This document shows, in pieces, positions 27,309 through 35,362 of a stretch of DNA of 64,000 nt. Below the pieces are notes generated by a model that did no database searches, was not told the DNA's origin, and worked only from the letters and a program-made list of their open reading frames with translations. Every line of letters begins with the position of its first letter. Within the stretch, counting starts at the first letter, position 1. The stretch is from the NCBI GenBank assembly GCA_035296965.1, contig DATGZX010000280.1, positions 40,798-104,797 on the forward strand, written 5' to 3'. Position numbers and translations under genes: made by a program. This stretch comes from DATGZX01 sp035296965 (GTDB lineage: Bacteria > Planctomycetota > Planctomycetia > Gemmatales > Gemmataceae).

Positions 27309-28313
27309 ATGCGCATCGTCGTCCTCTACAACGAGCCGGTTTTGCCTGCCGACCATCCCGATGCGGAGTCGGAACGCGAGATCGTCGACACGGCCGAGAT
27401 TGTTGCGCGCTACCTGACGGATGCTGGCTTCACAGTGTCGCTGTTCGGAGCCGGTCGCGATGCGCCGTCGGCGCTTGCAGGGCTGACAGCCCAGCGGCCC
27501 GACGCCGTATTCAATTTCTATGAAGGGGCGGCCGACGACGGCGAAACGGAGCCGTACATGGCAGCGCTCATGGAATGGCTCGACATTCCCTTCACCGGCT
27601 GCCCTTTTCAAACGCTTGCGCTGGCGCGCAACAAGCCTTTGACCAAACGATTGCTGCGCGGAGCCGGCCTGCCCACTCCTGAGTTCTTCACGGTTGAGAA
27701 CCAGCCCGTGCCGCCATGCACCAGCGCATGGCCGGTCATCGTCAAACCCGCCAACCAAGACGCCAGTGTTGGCCTCGATCAGGGGAGTGTCGTTCAGGAC
27801 CAGGAGAGCCTTAACAATCGCGTACACGACCTCCTGCAAAGATATGGCCCGCCAGTGCTGGTGGAGGAGTTCATTCCGGGACGCGAGTTCAACGTGGCCC
27901 TCGTCGAGTTCCCAAGCCTGCACGCGCTGCCGATATCTGAGATCCTCTTTCTGGGAAACGATCCCTGCCACTGGCCGATCGTGACGTATGACGCCAAGTG
28001 GAAACCTGGTTCCACCGCGGACTTACTGACCCCGCCTAGGTGCCCGGCCGACGTTTCACCCCCACTGGCGGCCAAACTGGAGACAATTGCGCGCCAGGCC
28101 TTTCGTCTCCTCGGTTGTCGCGACTACGCCAGGGTCGATTTTCGCGTCGGCCCCACGGGCGAGCCTACAATCCTGGAAGTGAATCCAAACCCCGACTTTC
28201 ATCCGTCCGCGGGTTTTGCGGGCGGGCTGAACGCGGCGGGGGTGGATCATGCTCAGTTTGCGGTGGAGCTAGTCCGAGCGGCACTCGCGCGCGGACGCAG
28301 GCGAAAGCGCTAG
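27309..28313 (+). CDS. DDL-like ATP-grasp ligase, second paralogue
   Basis: Encodes 334 residues. ATP-grasp landmarks are 'ALARNKPLTKRLLRGAGLPT', 'WPVIVKPANQDASVGLDQ', 'PPVLVEEFIPGREFNVALV' and 'YARVDFRVGPTGEPTILEVN'. As in the copy at 17114, the Ddl N-terminal signature is missing. The two proteins are clearly different from each other, so they probably have different substrates. The - strand gene that follows is convergent. Confidence 0.78.
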   Translation: MRIVVLYNEPVLPADHPDAESEREIVDTAEIVARYLTDAGFTVSLFGAGRDAPSALAGLTAQRPDAVFNFYEGAADDGETEPYMAALMEWLDIPFTGCPFQTLALARNKPLTKRLLRGAGLPTPEFFTVENQPVPPCTSAWPVIVKPANQDASVGLDQGSVVQDQESLNNRVHDLLQRYGPPVLVEEFIPGREFNVALVEFPSLHALPISEILFLGNDPCHWPIVTYDAKWKPGSTADLLTPPRCPADVSPPLAAKLETIARQAFRLLGCRDYARVDFRVGPTGEPTILEVNPNPDFHPSAGFAGGLNAAGVDHAQFAVELVRAALARGRRRKR

Positions 28314-28326
28314 TGCTTGTCGCAGG

Positions 28327-29061
28327 TCACGGCTCGCACCACGGGGCAGGCGGGTACCAGCCGGGCTCCAACGTTAGATGGCAGTTGAGATACCAATTGA
28401 ATGATTTGCCGAAAAACAGGTCGCGGGGATAGGTCGCGCAGGGACGAGCCGTGGCAGAATCAACAAGACCTGCGGCCACGCACGATTCCATCACCAATTC
28501 GGAGCAGAAGTAACTCGTGCGATTGCCGCCGTTAGGTTTGCCGATCAGCCAGCTTCGCAGCGGGCCGCGCGAACGAAATGGCGTAACCTGGGCAAGCATC
28601 CGCCACAGGGCAAAACGTTTGCCCTCTTGCACACAGGCAAAGGCGGTCAACTCTGCGGATTGTTCCGGCGTTAGCGGGATGCGCCGGCGGCGGATCCAGA
28701 CTCGGTCTCCTTCTTGCACGGTCGTTCGCATGACGGCAAGCGGATCGAGGATCTCGATGCGCAGCGAATTGAACGGACCTGCTTGTAACAGAGCCACCTG
28801 CCCATCCGGACGGGCAATCATGATCCCCGAGTGATGGACTCCCGCACCGCCAACGCACCAATGGCCCGCGCGAGCCCAGAGCGCGTGATCCGTGGCCAGG
28901 AATATATCGCCAGGCTGCGGACAGTAGGGCTGCGCGGGAAGGCCAGGTGCCCCGTCCAGAGAGTAAGCCGGGCAATAAAGGCACGGACCGCCCGAATCCT
29001 CAGCCGGCCCGCCAAGGCCAGAGCAGCATGCGCAGGAAAGGAGCAAGAAGAGGCAATCCAT
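28327..29061 (-). CDS. YiiX-like permuted papain-type cysteine hydrolase, exported
   Basis: Encodes 244 residues with a short hydrophobic N-terminus ('LFLLLSCACCSG', possible lipoprotein). The family's His motif is 'GVHHSGIMIA' and the cysteine motif is 'TSYFCSELV', in the reverse order of papain, as in YiiX/YebB-like NlpC/P60 relatives. 'PQPGDIFLATDHALW' is the usual start of the domain. It may act on cell-wall peptides or lipids at the cell surface. Confidence 0.72.
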   Translation of the reverse strand: MDCLFLLLSCACCSGLGGPAEDSGGPCLYCPAYSLDGAPGLPAQPYCPQPGDIFLATDHALWARAGHWCVGGAGVHHSGIMIARPDGQVALLQAGPFNSLRIEILDPLAVMRTTVQEGDRVWIRRRRIPLTPEQSAELTAFACVQEGKRFALWRMLAQVTPFRSRGPLRSWLIGKPNGGNRTSYFCSELVMESCVAAGLVDSATARPCATYPRDLFFGKSFNWYLNCHLTLEPGWYPPAPWCEP

Positions 29062-29164
29062 CGCTTCTCCCGCTGGGAAAAGAGATCTACATCCATGTTC
29101 CTATCCGACTAAGGCGAGAAGAACTTGAGTCTTTTGTGATGCATCAAGGGCGCTCGATCCTTCA

Positions 29165-29220
29165 CCCGGCCCCTGACGAGGCACGGCTCGCCGGCGAGCC
29201 GTGCCCCGTCAGGGGCCGGG
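29165..29220. repeat. GC-rich palindrome, 'ccggcccctga' family, copy 3
   Basis: 56-bp nearly perfect inverted repeat. It begins a longer block (29165-29360) that is repeated, with divergence, at 35154-35340. Confidence 0.88.
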
Positions 29221-29360
29221 TTAGCGGTGCACCCTTCAAACCGTAGCACTACCCCAGTTTACCTTCAGCCAACCGGCTCACCGGTTCTCAAACCTTCAGA
29301 ATTACCACCTGTTCGCCCCCCTGCAAGCCTTCCCGCCGTCCGTTCTCGATGCCGAGCATT
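29221..29360. repeat. Duplicated intergenic module, copy 1
   Basis: About 140 bp that align with 35193-35332. Shared stretches include 'cacccttcaaac', 'ttcagaatta' and 'cttcccgccgtccgttctcg'. No coding frame is shared by the two copies. Confidence 0.75.
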
Positions 29361-29361
29361 G

Positions 29362-29422
29362 GGACAAATCGGGCCGGGTCGCGCCAGGGATCACTCCCTG
29401 GCGCGACCCGGCCCTTTTGTCC
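29362..29422. repeat. Palindrome 'ggacaaatcgggcc', copy 1
   Basis: 61-bp inverted repeat (arms about 28 bp, loop 'tcac'). A shorter related copy is at 35079-35126, on the other side of the duplicated module. Confidence 0.85.
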
Positions 29423-29469
29423 TTCTTGCAAGAGGGGAACGTCTGGGCATCCCGATCCGCGGGCCTGAG

Positions 29470-29679
29470 ATGCTCTGTAAGATTCCGGTCGGGTTGATGT
29501 TGTCGTCTGCTCTCTTTCTCGCTTTTGCAGGCTGCTTAACGATTATGCAATCCTTGAACGCGACGGTTGGACTGGCTTTCCCAGAGCTGATGGGGGCGCA
29601 TGCGGGCACCAGGTATCGGCGCACAGTAAAAGTTGAACATCCCCGTTTTGCCAGCGCAGATTCCATTCAGTATGATTGA
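29470..29679 (+). CDS. Small putative lipoprotein
   Basis: Encodes 69 residues from ATG 29470. Hydrophobic residues 5-20 end in 'LAFAGC', a reasonable lipobox. The remainder has no recognised domain. Evidence is limited to the signal-like sequence. Confidence 0.35.
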   Translation: MLCKIPVGLMLSSALFLAFAGCLTIMQSLNATVGLAFPELMGAHAGTRYRRTVKVEHPRFASADSIQYD

Positions 29680-29958
29680 GGGGGCTTCTGACCGGTAGCG
29701 GCGTTGCTCAAGGCAGCCGGCTGGTCTCCACGGAGGTAACACTTGTAGTGCTCACCGTACTTCACGGGATTGGCACAGCCGAATATGTTGGCCTAGGCGT
29801 AAAAGGCACCAGAAGAGTCCTTGGTTATTCCCGTCGGCACGAAAGCGAGGCCGGGCGATGATCCGCCGGCTCTTCGTGGCATTCCAGCAACGCGCGTCCA
29901 GAGCGTGGACGACAGGCACGCCCGCTTCATGGCGGAGCTAAGGCGAGGTCGCCAGGCA

Positions 29959-31311
29959 ATGCGAGTGTCGAGAGTATCGGTTAAGCAGTTGTTCCACACG
30001 TTCGACCACTCGGTTCCTCTAAAGCTCGACGGACGGATCACGATCATCCACGGGCTCAATGGCCTCGGCAAAACGACCCTTCTCCGTATGGTGAAGAGCC
30101 TGTGCGACTCCCGCTATTTTGAGCTTCTGCCGATCCCATTTGCCGAGTTGCGACTCGATTTTGATGACGAGTCGAGTATCGTCGTCACCAAGACTGCAGA
30201 TGAAGAGACTGATCACCCGAAGAAGCGTCACCGTCTGCGCATCGGTTATTTGAAAAATGATGTCGAGATCGAGCATTACAAGCCGACGTCGCACTTGGAT
30301 CCGAATTCGCTTGCCATCCCTCTTGCTGAGTGGGTGGATCAGCATATCCCCGGGCTGAATCGGATCGCCTCGAACAAGTGGGTTCATCATCCGACCGGTG
30401 AGACCTTTTCGCTGGAGGAGATCGTCGAGCGGTTCAGCGACTACATGCCGCCGGGTATCAATCTCATCCAGAGGTCAGCGCCCGGTTGGATCGAACAACT
30501 TAACAAAGCCGTACGTGTTCGCCTGATTGAAACGCAACGGCTCGTCACGCCGCGGCGGCTTAAGCGGCGCGCGGACTATGAGACCGCGTCCGCGATTGCC
30601 CCGGCAATCACGATGCATTCGGAAGAACTCGCCAGTCGAATCGGGAAGCAGGAGAAAGACTACGGGGCCCTCGCTCAGACGCTCGACCGCACATTCCCGA
30701 TTCGCTATGTGCAACAGAAGCAGAAGATCAGCCTGTCCGAGGAGGCGTTGAGAGCGCGCTTTCAAGAGATCGAGGCAAAACGGGCGCGTCTCGAAGAAGC
30801 GGGACTCCTCGGGAAGGAGGAGACCGGCTTCGAGATGCCGCAGCACATGGACGATGCGGACAGGGGAGTGCTTTCGGTTTATGTTCACGACATCGAGCGG
30901 AAACTGAGCGTGTTCGATGATCTTGCGGCACGGATCGATTTGTTTCGAGAGATCGTGAATGGCCACTTCCTATACAAGGAGATGCTGATTCACAAAGACA
31001 AGGGATTTCGGTTTCGTTCGACTCGCACCGGTGGGGAACTGAACGCCTCCGATCTCTCGTCGGGAGAGCAGCACGAGGTGGTCGTGCTCTACGAGTTGCT
31101 GTTTCACGTGCAGGAGAATTCGCTCGTGATGATCGGCGAGCCGGAAATCTCCCTGCACATCGCCTGGCAGGAGGAGTTCTTGCGGGACCTGCAGCGGATC
31201 ATCAAGCTGTCGCCGTTCGACGCAGTAATCGCCACGCACTCGCCGCAGATCGTCAACGACCGCTGGGACTTGGCCGTCGAACTCACCGGCCCAGAGGAGA
31301 ACGAGCGATGA
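29959..31311 (+). CDS. AAA ATPase of the AriA / AAA_21 type (defence-like operon gene 1)
   Basis: Encodes 450 residues from ATG 29959 (longer in-frame starts exist). Walker A is G32-T39 ('GLNGLGKTT'), the ABC-like signature is 'LSSGEQ' (366-371), and the Walker B region is 'SLVMIGEPEISLHIAWQEEF' with Gly393 where Asp is usual before catalytic E394. The H-loop is 'ATHSPQIV' (H427). A coiled region lies between about 265 and 330. ATPases ending in 'DRWDLAVEL' are typical partners of DUF4435 proteins, as in PARIS AriA. The stop overlaps the next ATG as ATGA, so translation is coupled. Confidence 0.8.
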   Translation: MRVSRVSVKQLFHTFDHSVPLKLDGRITIIHGLNGLGKTTLLRMVKSLCDSRYFELLPIPFAELRLDFDDESSIVVTKTADEETDHPKKRHRLRIGYLKNDVEIEHYKPTSHLDPNSLAIPLAEWVDQHIPGLNRIASNKWVHHPTGETFSLEEIVERFSDYMPPGINLIQRSAPGWIEQLNKAVRVRLIETQRLVTPRRLKRRADYETASAIAPAITMHSEELASRIGKQEKDYGALAQTLDRTFPIRYVQQKQKISLSEEALRARFQEIEAKRARLEEAGLLGKEETGFEMPQHMDDADRGVLSVYVHDIERKLSVFDDLAARIDLFREIVNGHFLYKEMLIHKDKGFRFRSTRTGGELNASDLSSGEQHEVVVLYELLFHVQENSLVMIGEPEISLHIAWQEEFLRDLQRIIKLSPFDAVIATHSPQIVNDRWDLAVELTGPEENER

Positions 31312-31874
31312 TCAAGTACATCACCGCGGACACGCTGGCGAACACCGTCCGGATGGCTGCGAGGTCTCGGAGGCCAAAGGCCGTCTTCTTGGCGAGCGAG
31401 ATGGCGGATATCGAGCTCGTTCAGGCTTTGCTTTCCAAGAACGAATGCAGGGTCATTCCCGCGCACAGCCGCCAAAACGCGGTCGAAGCGTTCGAGCTTC
31501 TCGTAAAATCGGGCTACCAAGGCGTCTTCACCGCAGTTAACACCCAATTCGCGCCGGCGAACGAGGGGGACGTTCTCGCCGGAGGCGCGAATGAACCGGA
31601 CGAGATCGTGGGCATCGAAGGTCTTTGGGAGGATTTGAAGAAGCAAGAATCGATGCTATCCGGACAGCACGTTCGCGTGACCTTTGTCAGCAATCCTGAG
31701 AGCCCGACGAATAGGGCCAGTTCCAAGAACGGCGAGCGGCCACCGAACACGGAGATGCTGCAGGTGCTGCAGGAACTCGAAGAAATCCGAAAGGCCATGA
31801 ATCCGAAGAAGGACAAAAAGGACTATTTACGAGAAGCGAGGGAAGGAGCAATGTATGGCTTCGGAGACGACTAG
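31308..31874 (+). CDS. DUF4435 (AriB)-like N-terminal fragment with new C-terminal tail (operon gene 2)
   Basis: Encodes 188 residues. Residues 1-82 follow the start of DUF4435 proteins as I remember them: 'YITADTLANTVRMAARSRRP' for the opening, 'AVFLASE' where the Toprim 'LLVEGDTD' belongs, and 'GVFTAVNTQF' where 'GVLGIVDADF' belongs. Only one acidic residue (E31) of the expected catalytic set remains, and the rest of the domain is missing. Residues 145-188 are a charged helix ending 'DYLREAREGAMYGFGDD', like the toxin-contacting tail of an antitoxin. It overlaps the PIN gene by 20 nt. Family assignment is from recall and needs a profile search. Confidence 0.55.
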   Translation: MIKYITADTLANTVRMAARSRRPKAVFLASEMADIELVQALLSKNECRVIPAHSRQNAVEAFELLVKSGYQGVFTAVNTQFAPANEGDVLAGGANEPDEIVGIEGLWEDLKKQESMLSGQHVRVTFVSNPESPTNRASSKNGERPPNTEMLQVLQELEEIRKAMNPKKDKKDYLREAREGAMYGFGDD

Positions 31875-32337
31875 CCCAGTGTCGGTCGTAATCGACGCAA
31901 ACGTGGTGATCGCACTATGCTCCAAGGAACCCGACAAGCTGGCGAACGCCGAGGCGAAGATGATGGAGTACGCCTCGGAGGGATGTAACTTTTACGCCCC
32001 CGGCGTCATTATCGCCGAATGCCTGTACGTCCTTTGCCGTAAGCTCAATGATGGCGTGCTGACACCCGCGGAACACAGCAGTGCAGTTCTCGGTTTCATA
32101 ACGCTGATGGCCGCAATCAATCCGCCTCCTATGGGTGACAAGAGCCTCGTCAAAAGAGCCGAGGAAATCCTGGGGACTTTCGGATGCAGCCGGTCGGCCG
32201 ACGGTATCTACCTCGCGCTGGCGGCAGAACTCAACGCGGCTGCGAGCACTGAGCTCGTCACCTTTGATGCCGGAATGCCCAATCAGGCGGCCGGCAGCAA
32301 CCTCCCGAAGCCCGTCGTCGTCCTTCCGACTGTCTGA
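31855..32337 (+). CDS. PIN-domain nuclease (operon gene 3)
   Basis: Encodes 160 residues. The four acidic PIN residues are visible: D14 ('VVIDANVVIA'), E55 ('IIAECLYVL'), D116 ('RSADGIYLALA') and D138 ('LVTFDAGM'), so the metal site looks complete and active. PIN toxins usually cut tRNA, rRNA or mRNA. Its start lies inside the preceding gene, which normally marks a toxin translated together with its antitoxin or binding partner. It is followed by a terminator-like hairpin, closing a three-gene unit. Confidence 0.85.
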   Translation: MASETTSPVSVVIDANVVIALCSKEPDKLANAEAKMMEYASEGCNFYAPGVIIAECLYVLCRKLNDGVLTPAEHSSAVLGFITLMAAINPPPMGDKSLVKRAEEILGTFGCSRSADGIYLALAAELNAAASTELVTFDAGMPNQAAGSNLPKPVVVLPTV

Positions 32338-32348
32338 TACCAACAAAA

Positions 32349-32372
32349 GCCGCCCGAAGCGGGCGGCGGTTT
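32349..32372 (+). terminator. Terminator after the AAA/DUF4435-like/PIN operon
   Basis: gccgcccg (32349-32356) and cgggcggc (32360-32367) form an 8-bp GC stem with a 3-nt loop, preceded by A residues and followed by a short T-run, 12 bp after the PIN stop codon. Confidence 0.55.
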
Positions 32373-32547
32373 CGTGAGTCAGTAGGGACGCCATCTGCGT
32401 CCGCAAGCGAAGAATAAGAGAAATCGGTGTCGGTTCATGTTTTCTGCCCAAGGCACGGAAACACTGAACTGAAACCGATTTGTCCCGGCACGCAACTGGA
32501 AATGGAGCCTGGCCGAGAGTTAACGGGCGCCGCAGAGCATAGTCACT

Positions 32548-35040
32548 ATGCTGACAGCCAAAAATAAATCCGAACCAGAGCCCCTGCGCTCGATGCCAGC
32601 AAGTGCCAAGGCATCTGAGATCGCATCCGCGTCGCTGCCCGACACACTCGCGGCGCTCCGGGTGAGCCCCGAGACGGGACTCACACACGGGGAGGTAGAT
32701 ACCCGCCGGAAGGAACACGGCTTCAACGAGGTGGCAGAGGAGAAAGGACACCCGGTCCTCAAGTTCCTCGGAAAATTCTGGGGCCTGTCTGCGTGGATGC
32801 TCGAGCTGATCATGCTTCTGTCGCTTGTGCTGCGGAATTACGCCGATCTTGCCATTGTGGGTGCACTCTTGGTCGTCAATGCCGTGTTGGGCTATGCGCA
32901 GGAGCGACGGGCCGCGGGCGTGATGGAGACATTGCGGCGCCGGCTCCAGGTCAGTGCGCGCGTGCTGCGCGACGCGAGCTGGCAGGTCGTTCCCGCCCGA
33001 GAATTGGTCCCTGGCGACATCGTCCGCGTGCGCCCCGGCGACATCATCCCGGCAGACGTGAAGCTCCTGAGCGGAACCTCGAGCGTCGATCAATCGGCCC
33101 TCACGGGGGAGTCGAAGGATGTAGACAAAGTTCCCGGCGAAGTACTCTCGTCGGGTTCCATCGTCCGCCGGGGCGAAGGCAACGGCGTGGTGCTGTTGAC
33201 GGGGGCGAAGACCTATTTTGGCCGCACCACCCAGCTCGTGCAGAGCGCGCGTCCGGAGCTTCACATCGAAGCGGTGATCTCCAAGCTCGTCCGCTGGTTG
33301 TTCGTCATCGTCGGCGCGCTGCTGAGCGTGGTTATCGTGATGTCACTCATCCGTGGCGCGCCGCTTTTGGAGATGATCCCGCTCATGCTCGTCTTGTTGA
33401 TGAGCGCGGTGCCTGTGGCTCTCCCCGTCATGTTCACGGTCAGCATGGCCATCGGGTCGGCAGAGCTGGCGAAGCGGGGCGTGCTGGTTACCCGCCTCAG
33501 CGCCTCGGAGGATGCCGCGACGATGGACGTGCTCTGCGTGGACAAGACCGGCACGATCACGATGAACCAGCTGGCCGTTTCTGGCGTGATTCCGCTAAAG
33601 CACGCAACGGAAGCCGACGTGTTGTTCGCCGGCGCACTCGCGTCGGAGGAAGCCAACCAGGATCCGATTGACCTGGCATTCCTGGCCGCGGCAAAGGAGC
33701 GGCACATCTTCGACAACTCTCCCAAGGCCGCCACCGTCTCCTTCACACCGTTCAAGGCAGAAAACCGGCGGACGGAAGCCGTGCTCGAACAGGACGGGCG
33801 GCGTTTTCGAGTGATGAAGGGAGCGGTGCAAACCGTCGCCCAAGCCTGTGGCCTCTTGCCCCCGGCCATTGAGGAACTTGAGGCCCGTCTCAGCGAATCC
33901 GCATCGAAGGGATATCGGACGCTAGCGGTGGCGCGGGGCCCCGAGACGGGCGTCGTCGAACTGGTGGGACTCGTGACGCTGTACGATCCGCCGCGTCCGG
34001 ACGCCAAATCCCTCATTGCCGCCCTGCGCGACCTGGGCGTTCCGGTCAAGATGCTCACCGGCGACGCATTAGCCGTTGCCAGACAAATCGCCCAGGGCGT
34101 GGGCTTGCCCAACATCCGGCGCGTGGCCGACCTCAAGGCCGCCAGCGCCCTGGCGGGGAACGAGACGGTGGACTTGTTGACGGGCCTCGATGGTTTCGCG
34201 GAGGTATTTCCGGAGGACAAATACATCGTGGTGCAGCACCTTCAGGCCGCGGGGCACGTTACCGGGATGACGGGCGACGGCGTCAATGATGCGCCCGCGC
34301 TCCGCCAGGCCGAAGTCGGCATTGCCGTCAGCACCGCGACCGACGTGGCCAAGAGCGCGGCGAGCGTTGTCCTGACCGAGCCGGGATTGAGGAACATCGT
34401 GGCGCTGGTCGAGCAGGGGCGGACGATTTACCAGCACGTTCTGACCTGGATCATCAACAAGATCAGCCGGACGATCCTGAAGTCTGCCTTCGTGGCCATC
34501 GCCTTCATAGTGACCGGTCAGTTCGTTGTTTCCGCCTTTGCGATGCTTTTGCTCGTTTTCGTGCTGGATTTCGCGACGATTGCCCTGGCCACCGACCGCG
34601 TGCGTCCGTCCAAGAAACCGGAGACGTGGGCCATCGGGGGCTTCGTCGCGGTTTCCATCGTGCTCGGCGTCGCGATGGTGGCAGAAACGCTCTTCTTCCT
34701 GTGGATCGGCTGGTCACGGTTCGGTTTGGCAACGGACAGCAATGCCCTCAACACTTTCAGTTTCCTGACACTGCTTTCTTTTAGCGTGTTTACATCTGCG
34801 TCCCTGAGAGAACGGCGCAGGTTCTGGGCGACGCTGCCCAGCAAGACCTTCGCGGCCGGCCTCATAGCTGGTGCGCTCACGGGCACCATCCTGACGCGCG
34901 TGGGTCTTCCGGGACTCTTGCCAATGTCCTGGTCGCAGACGCTCGCGATTTTCGCCTATGCCATGGTCTCGTGCCTGGTCGTAAACGACGCCGTGAAGGT
35001 TGAGATGCTCAAGCGATTGGTTCCCACGGCAGTGGCCTGA
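32548..35040 (+). CDS. P-type proton-pumping ATPase (plasma-membrane H+-ATPase, P3A)
   Basis: Encodes 830 residues. The phosphorylation site is D332 in 'CVDKTGTITMN'. Actuator 'LTGESKDVDK', 'MLTGDALAVARQIAQGVGL' and hinge 'MTGDGVNDAPALRQAEVGIA' are all present. Helix 4 reads 'MSAVPVALPVMFTVSMAIGS', matching proton pumps ('PVALP') rather than heavy-metal or calcium pumps. Ten hydrophobic segments are visible. No cytoplasmic autoinhibitory C-terminal extension is present, as in bacterial and archaeal members. It would export H+ at the cost of ATP. Confidence 0.9.
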   Translation: MLTAKNKSEPEPLRSMPASAKASEIASASLPDTLAALRVSPETGLTHGEVDTRRKEHGFNEVAEEKGHPVLKFLGKFWGLSAWMLELIMLLSLVLRNYADLAIVGALLVVNAVLGYAQERRAAGVMETLRRRLQVSARVLRDASWQVVPARELVPGDIVRVRPGDIIPADVKLLSGTSSVDQSALTGESKDVDKVPGEVLSSGSIVRRGEGNGVVLLTGAKTYFGRTTQLVQSARPELHIEAVISKLVRWLFVIVGALLSVVIVMSLIRGAPLLEMIPLMLVLLMSAVPVALPVMFTVSMAIGSAELAKRGVLVTRLSASEDAATMDVLCVDKTGTITMNQLAVSGVIPLKHATEADVLFAGALASEEANQDPIDLAFLAAAKERHIFDNSPKAATVSFTPFKAENRRTEAVLEQDGRRFRVMKGAVQTVAQACGLLPPAIEELEARLSESASKGYRTLAVARGPETGVVELVGLVTLYDPPRPDAKSLIAALRDLGVPVKMLTGDALAVARQIAQGVGLPNIRRVADLKAASALAGNETVDLLTGLDGFAEVFPEDKYIVVQHLQAAGHVTGMTGDGVNDAPALRQAEVGIAVSTATDVAKSAASVVLTEPGLRNIVALVEQGRTIYQHVLTWIINKISRTILKSAFVAIAFIVTGQFVVSAFAMLLLVFVLDFATIALATDRVRPSKKPETWAIGGFVAVSIVLGVAMVAETLFFLWIGWSRFGLATDSNALNTFSFLTLLSFSVFTSASLRERRRFWATLPSKTFAAGLIAGALTGTILTRVGLPGLLPMSWSQTLAIFAYAMVSCLVVNDAVKVEMLKRLVPTAVA

Positions 35041-35078
35041 CAGGCAGTGGAGGAGATCGAGGTGAGATATGTCCGTCG

Positions 35079-35192
35079 GGACAAATCGGGCCGGATTGCG
35101 CCAAGGATCACTCCCTGGCGCGCCCACAGATCCGTACATGCGCAATGAACGCATACGGCTCGCCGGCAAGCCGTGCCCTGTCAGGGGCCGGG
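35079..35192. repeat. Composite palindromic region (partial 'ggacaaatcgggcc' and 'ccggcccctga' copies)
   Basis: 35079-35126 matches the left arm, loop and part of the right arm of the palindrome at 29362-29422. 35154-35192 matches the right half of the 'ccggcccctga' palindrome; its left arm is degenerate. Confidence 0.7.
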
Positions 35193-35340
35193 TTAGCTGG
35201 GCACCCTTCAAACGGTAGCACTGCCCTAATTTACCTTTCAGCCAACCAGCTCAGCGGTTATCATAATTTCAGAATTACGAGGTGTTCGCCCTCCTGTAAG
35301 CCTTCCCGCCGTCCGTTCTCGATGCCGAGCATCGTGTCCA
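35193..35340. repeat. Duplicated intergenic module, copy 2
   Basis: Aligns with 29221-29360. Here it leads directly into the gene at 35363, so it could carry the promoter of that gene. Confidence 0.7.
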
Positions 35341-35362
35341 ACCTGCAATTTGAAGGAGCAGC

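Noticed and set aside
31915..33264. 449-codon frame on the - strand
   Set aside because: It lies antisense to the PIN gene and the start of the P-type ATPase, has no domain-like sequence and is a high-GC shadow.
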